This document shows positions 60,758 to 64,000 of a stretch of DNA of 64,000 nucleotides, in pieces. The notes under the pieces are model-generated. The model was not told the DNA's origin and did not search any database. It saw only the letters and a program-made list of their open reading frames with translations. This DNA is from Copromyces sp. CBS 386.78. Its lineage: Eukaryota; Ascomycota; Sordariomycetes; Sordariales; Sordariaceae. The DNA lies in NCBI GenBank assembly GCA_030685235.1, contig MU839104.1, forward strand, positions 62,001 to 126,000, written 5' to 3'. The translations under genes were made by a program, and so were the position numbers. Each line of letters opens with the position of its first letter. Positions within the stretch are counted from its first letter, which is position 1.

Positions 60758-61551
60758 CGGATTAAAGAAACTAAAGCCGGAAATTATATTAGTACAAATA
60801 TTGTAAAACCGAAGATTACTAGGTCTTTTCAATATTACCGCGCCTATTTAATATTGTTATACTTATTTATAGAAGTTTACCGGGGGAATTTATACATTTC
60901 GGTAGCTGAGAATAAACCTTTATAAATTAAGAGTAAATAGTAGCCCGAAGCAGTATAATTCAGCTATAGAATTTTATAACGTTATTCCGGTATATTTTCG
61001 CTATATTAGCTAGGGCCGAACCGACGAATAATAAGTCGCGAAAATAAATTATAGGGTAAGTAACGTCCAGTACGCTTTCGATCGATAACTATAATAAATA
61101 TTTTAGTTAAAATATAATTAAATAAGTGAATTTTATCTATTCCGAAATAATTTAAATAGATTTAGTAAAGTATTAATTTTAATTTGTATCGAAAAGTGTA
61201 ATTTTAACGATATTAAACGTAAAATACGATTTTTTGGCGTTTTACTTTACAAAAAACTTTTAACGGAATTAATAGGGTAAGATTATATTAAGCGCGGACG
61301 AACAATTATTTTAGTAAGAACATTAATTTTAGTATAAATACGTATTTTAATATTGTAGGTATAGGATATAAATTAGTCTATATACGATAGAAATAAAATA
61401 AGTTCTAAATATATAGTTTAAACGGCTACTACGTAACGTTTCTATATATTGCGAAATAATAAATTCGAATACGAAAAGGATAAAGTAAGAAAAGGGTAAA
61501 AAAGGGTATAAATTTAACTTATTCGTTTTCGTAAAAGAGCGCACGTAGGCC

Positions 61552-61563
61552 GGGCTTATAACC
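61552..61563 (-). other. Copia primer-binding site (half initiator-tRNA type)
   Basis: GGGCTTATAACC directly abuts the 5' LTR. It matches the anticodon stem-loop of eukaryotic initiator tRNA-Met (GGGCTCATAACC) with one C-to-T change, as in copia elements primed by a cleaved tRNA half rather than by its 3' end. Confidence 0.6.
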
Positions 61564-61738
61564 TATTGAAGTAGAAGATATAGAGTAAGATAAAGATGGG
61601 TAGAATGTTTAATTGATTAAAAAGAGAGAGAGGATGGGGGAGTGATCGTAAGGATTACGAGTTATATATATGCCTAAAGTGGGGAACGATCTAGATAAGA
61701 TCTTGATAAGATAAGATAAGATGCGAATAGCTTCAACA
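61564..61738 (-). repeat. Copia 5' LTR (right copy)
   Basis: 175 bp, ends in CTTCAACA on the plus strand and is followed by the AAGAG duplication. It is less mutated than the left copy. Confidence 0.9.
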
Positions 61739-61743
61739 AAGAG

Positions 61744-63172
61744 ACCATGGAGAACTTCCACATTCACCAGGAGTACCCTTAACTCCGTCTAGAGTCTAGC
61801 AAGTATTTTCTCTTCACCTGCTCCTTATCTGTTTATCTACCGGTAATTCACGGGCCGTTCATCCAGTTGTCTGGAGTGTCTGGTTACTCTGACAACCTGA
61901 TGAAGTCACTACAGTAGACAACAGCAGGTTACTGGCTGCTCTGGGTGACCAGTCGCAGTCCCATTCAAATACGACGTCAGTACCAAACCATCCACAGCCG
62001 GGACGAAATGCGGTGAAATGGAAGAAAAAAGAAAAACATTCGTTACCAGAAGTTCCGAGTCCGCGGTAGTGCGACCGTTACAATGCGGCTCAAAGCCAAG
62101 GTCGTAGTAATAAAACCGACTCTTCACATGTTTGTCATGTTATCTCTGCTTCATCAGTCATCACACGTCTGTTGACTTTTTAGCGGGGCCTGTCCCAGGT
62201 GACAGGGGAAGAAAAAGGTCCGAAAGATGCCGTCTCAGAAGCTCCTTCATGTTTTTAGATTTCGGACTACCAGCTGTTATTCTAGTCCAGGTGGAAGCAA
62301 GTGCGAGCGACTTTGTGTTTTGCCACAGCTTTACCAAGTTGGTTGCGTGGCATCATGAAAATTGGAAATCTTTCCATGTCTCCTGGGAACCTGGCAGCTG
62401 CAATTCTTCTTGGGCCAGCGCATACATTTTTCAAACTGAAAGTTACGGAAGCGGACTCACTGGTGTTCATCATGCTTTGAATTGTTGAAATGTCACATTT
62501 TTTCTCTCTCTGTTAATGACTGCGTCGCCCAGCCAGCGCCTATCAAGGTTCCTGAAATCAGGGCACCAGGATCCCCCGCACCGCTTGCTGTAGGGCGGGG
62601 AGGGGATTGCGGGACCTGGACCTGTCTCCAACTTTTTTACGATGCCGGGGGACGGGACGGGATGAAGGCCAACCGATTTCCAAACAATAAAACCAGCGAC
62701 TTCATCCCGTCCAACGTCCCTTCACCATATCTATTTACATACACTTCACCAACCCTTCAACAACACAACAAAGCCCACGGTTTCTCAAGGTTCATGTTGC
62801 CGCTTCACTTGCTCTTTGTGCAGATCTGTTGGTCATTTTGTTGGCCCGACGCCCATTCACGAGCCTTTCTCTGTTTACCCGGAAACCTTGACCTTCGGCT
62901 GTAAGGTTTTGTCTGAACTAGCATCTCATTCACCTCGTCGACGTCCAATTCACGGCCTTCGACGACCCTTGGCACCAGGTCGAAATTATTTCCTGTCCTG
63001 GATATAAAATACCCCTTCCCACCACCAACTTTGCACTTTCCACTTCCTCCAAACACACCTAGATCAAGACTTCAACTTTTTCCAAAGCAAGTCTCGACAG
63101 CGAACCCGCTCTTCCCACGACACTCTTACCAGTATCACTTAGGCTTCCAGACTTTGTCTCCCATTCGCAACA
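61744..63172. other. Intergenic region between the mobile block and the HAD gene
   Basis: Normal base composition returns abruptly at the target-site duplication. Frames at 62132-62904 show no domain. The last part is the HAD gene promoter. Confidence 0.5.
63003..63010 (+). promoter_or_regulatory. TATA box of the HAD phosphatase gene
   Basis: TATAAAAT lies about 165 nt upstream of the ATG at 63173, with a pyrimidine-rich stretch after it. Assigned by motif and distance. Confidence 0.45.
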
Positions 63173-64000
63173 ATGGCTCCTCGCACCGAGTAAGTTGCGC
63201 AATCTCACTTCACAATCGACTGATACTAACAACTGCCTGCAGTTTTCCCCCCGTTCGGGCTTGTCTTTTTGACATGGACGGCCTGCTCCTCGACACCGAG
63301 GACATCTACACCTTGTGTGTAAACGAGCTTCTGAGGAAGCACAAGAAGGAGAAAGCCCCTCTGCCTTGGAGCATCAAGGCTCAACTCCAAGGCCGCCCTG
63401 GCCCAGCTGCACTCGACATTTTCCACAACTGGGCCGAGTTGCCCATCAGTCGCGAGCAGTATAAGGAGGAATACTATGCTCTCCAGGCTCAAAAGTTTAA
63501 GCACACCACGGCCCTTCCCGGTGTCAAGGAGCTTCTGCAGAAGCTTGGCAGCACCCGCTACTGGGACCTGAAGAAGGATGACGAGTGGCCCGCCCCGAAG
63601 CCTCATCGGGTTCACATCGCCCTGGCTACCTCGTCGCACGAGGCAAACTTCCGGATGAAGACCAACCACATCCAGGAACTCTTTTCGGTCTTTGAGACCC
63701 ATCGTCGCGTTCTCGGCGACGACCCCCGCATTCCCGAAGGTCGTGGCAAGCCCCTTCCTGATATCTACTTGATCGCTCTCAAGACGATCAACGACTCGCT
63801 TCCTGAGGGCGAGGAACCCATCACTCCCGAGGAGTGCTTGGTGTTCGAGGACAGCATTCCCGGCGTCGAGGCCGGTCGCCGCGCCGGCATGCGCGTTATC
63901 TGGTGCCCGCACCCAATGCTCAAGCAGGAGGTCGACAAGACTAACGGCGCGAAGCTGGTGCTGGCCGGTCTTCTCAACCAGGCCCAGATCGAGAAGGAAA
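63173..64000 (+). CDS. HAD-superfamily phosphatase, HDHD1/pseudouridine-5'-phosphatase-like (3' end beyond window)
   Basis: Exon 1 (63173-63189, MAPRT plus two bases) joins exon 2 (from 63243, open to the window end) across a 53-nt GTAAGT...GCAG intron, giving at least 258 residues. HAD motifs are in order: I, LFDMDGLLLDTED (nucleophile and acid/base Asp pair); II, ALATSS; III, GKPLPDIYL with the catalytic Lys; IV, CLVFEDSIPGVEAGRRAGMR with the Mg-binding Glu-Asp. The helical cap between I and II (LQGRPGPAALDIF) marks subfamily IA. Closest in look are human HDHD1 and yeast Gs1/YKL033W-A-type enzymes, which act on small sugar phosphates including pseudouridine 5'-phosphate; the exact substrate is inferred. 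The stop codon lies outside. Confidence 0.9.

Larger units (their letters stand above)
46262..61738 (-). mobile_element. Ty1/copia-type LTR retrotransposon, RIP-inactivated, split by a gypsy insertion
   Basis: Two 175-bp direct repeats (46262-46436 and 61564-61738) begin TATTGAAG (TG changed to TA) and end CTTCAACA; they are bounded by AAGAG duplications at 46257-46261 and 61739-61743. Orientation is minus. Reading that strand, a purine-rich tract (GGGGGAG, complement of 46437-46443) precedes the 3' LTR, and a primer site abuts the 5' LTR at 61563. Coding remnants are minus: near 47857-47895 a reverse-transcriptase box reads YINNLLIAG, where both catalytic aspartates are changed to Asn by G-to-A mutation. 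Without the gypsy insert the element is about 6.65 kb. Stops in all frames; no gene survives. Confidence 0.9.

Noticed and set aside
60692..60925. 77-codon plus-strand frame in the mobile block
   Set aside because: It crosses the gypsy LTR end, the target duplication and copia sequence, so it is a chance frame in RIP-mutated DNA.

Overview
The window looks like nuclear DNA of a filamentous ascomycete, most likely Neurospora or a close Sordariaceae relative. Four things point there: short introns (about 45-180 nt, mostly 55-95) with CTAAC/CTGAC branch sites; a solitary dispersed 5S rRNA gene; a 15.5 kb AT-rich block with the signature of RIP (repeat-induced point mutation: C-to-T and G-to-A changes, TpA-rich, stops in every frame); and many Zn2Cys6 regulators. 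All splice models below were inferred by joining reading frames by hand.

Layout. 1-9.0 kb, plus strand: an O-methyltransferase, a small secreted Cys/Thr-rich protein, and a large conserved TPR-like protein. 9.9-16.7 kb: two divergently transcribed Zn2Cys6 transcription factors sharing a 1.4 kb intergenic region. 17-22.4 kb: poor in recognisable genes, with simple repeats, an assembly gap of 10 N inside homopolymer junk, two small related hydrophobic proteins facing away from the gap (one with an in-frame amber codon), and a 5S rRNA gene. 22.4-26.0 kb: a third Zn2Cys6 factor on the minus strand. 27.4-36.0 kb: housekeeping genes, namely ASA1 (WD40, TEL2/ASTRA cofactor), a PlsB-type glycerol-3-phosphate/DHAP acyltransferase, RNase P/MRP subunit POP4 and pantothenate synthetase. 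36.3-41.6 kb: a single-pass membrane protein with an unusual tandem WDKEACGC repeat, less certain exons upstream of it, and a multi-pass membrane protein. 42.2-46.0 kb: an intron-containing tRNA-Glu(CTC), the 60S export adaptor NMD3 and a TTC1-like TPR protein.

46.26-61.74 kb is one composite mobile-element block. A Ty1/copia element on the minus strand (175-bp LTRs, AAGAG target duplication) is interrupted by a Ty3/gypsy element on the plus strand (298-bp LTRs, CGGAT target duplication). The gypsy element in turn carries a 406-bp element with 54-bp terminal inverted repeats and an 8-bp target duplication that has largely escaped RIP. No open gene survives in the block. Ordinary sequence resumes at 61.74 kb, and the window ends inside a HAD phosphatase gene (63.17 kb onward).

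The genes do not form one pathway. The window is a euchromatic housekeeping and regulatory segment invaded by one nested retrotransposon 253 bp upstream of the TTC1-like start codon. The most unusual points are the RIP-sparing TIR element, the graded RIP of the gypsy LTRs, the WDKEACGC repeat protein, a 5S isotype with compensatory stem changes, and duplicated low-quality sequence on both sides of the assembly gap.
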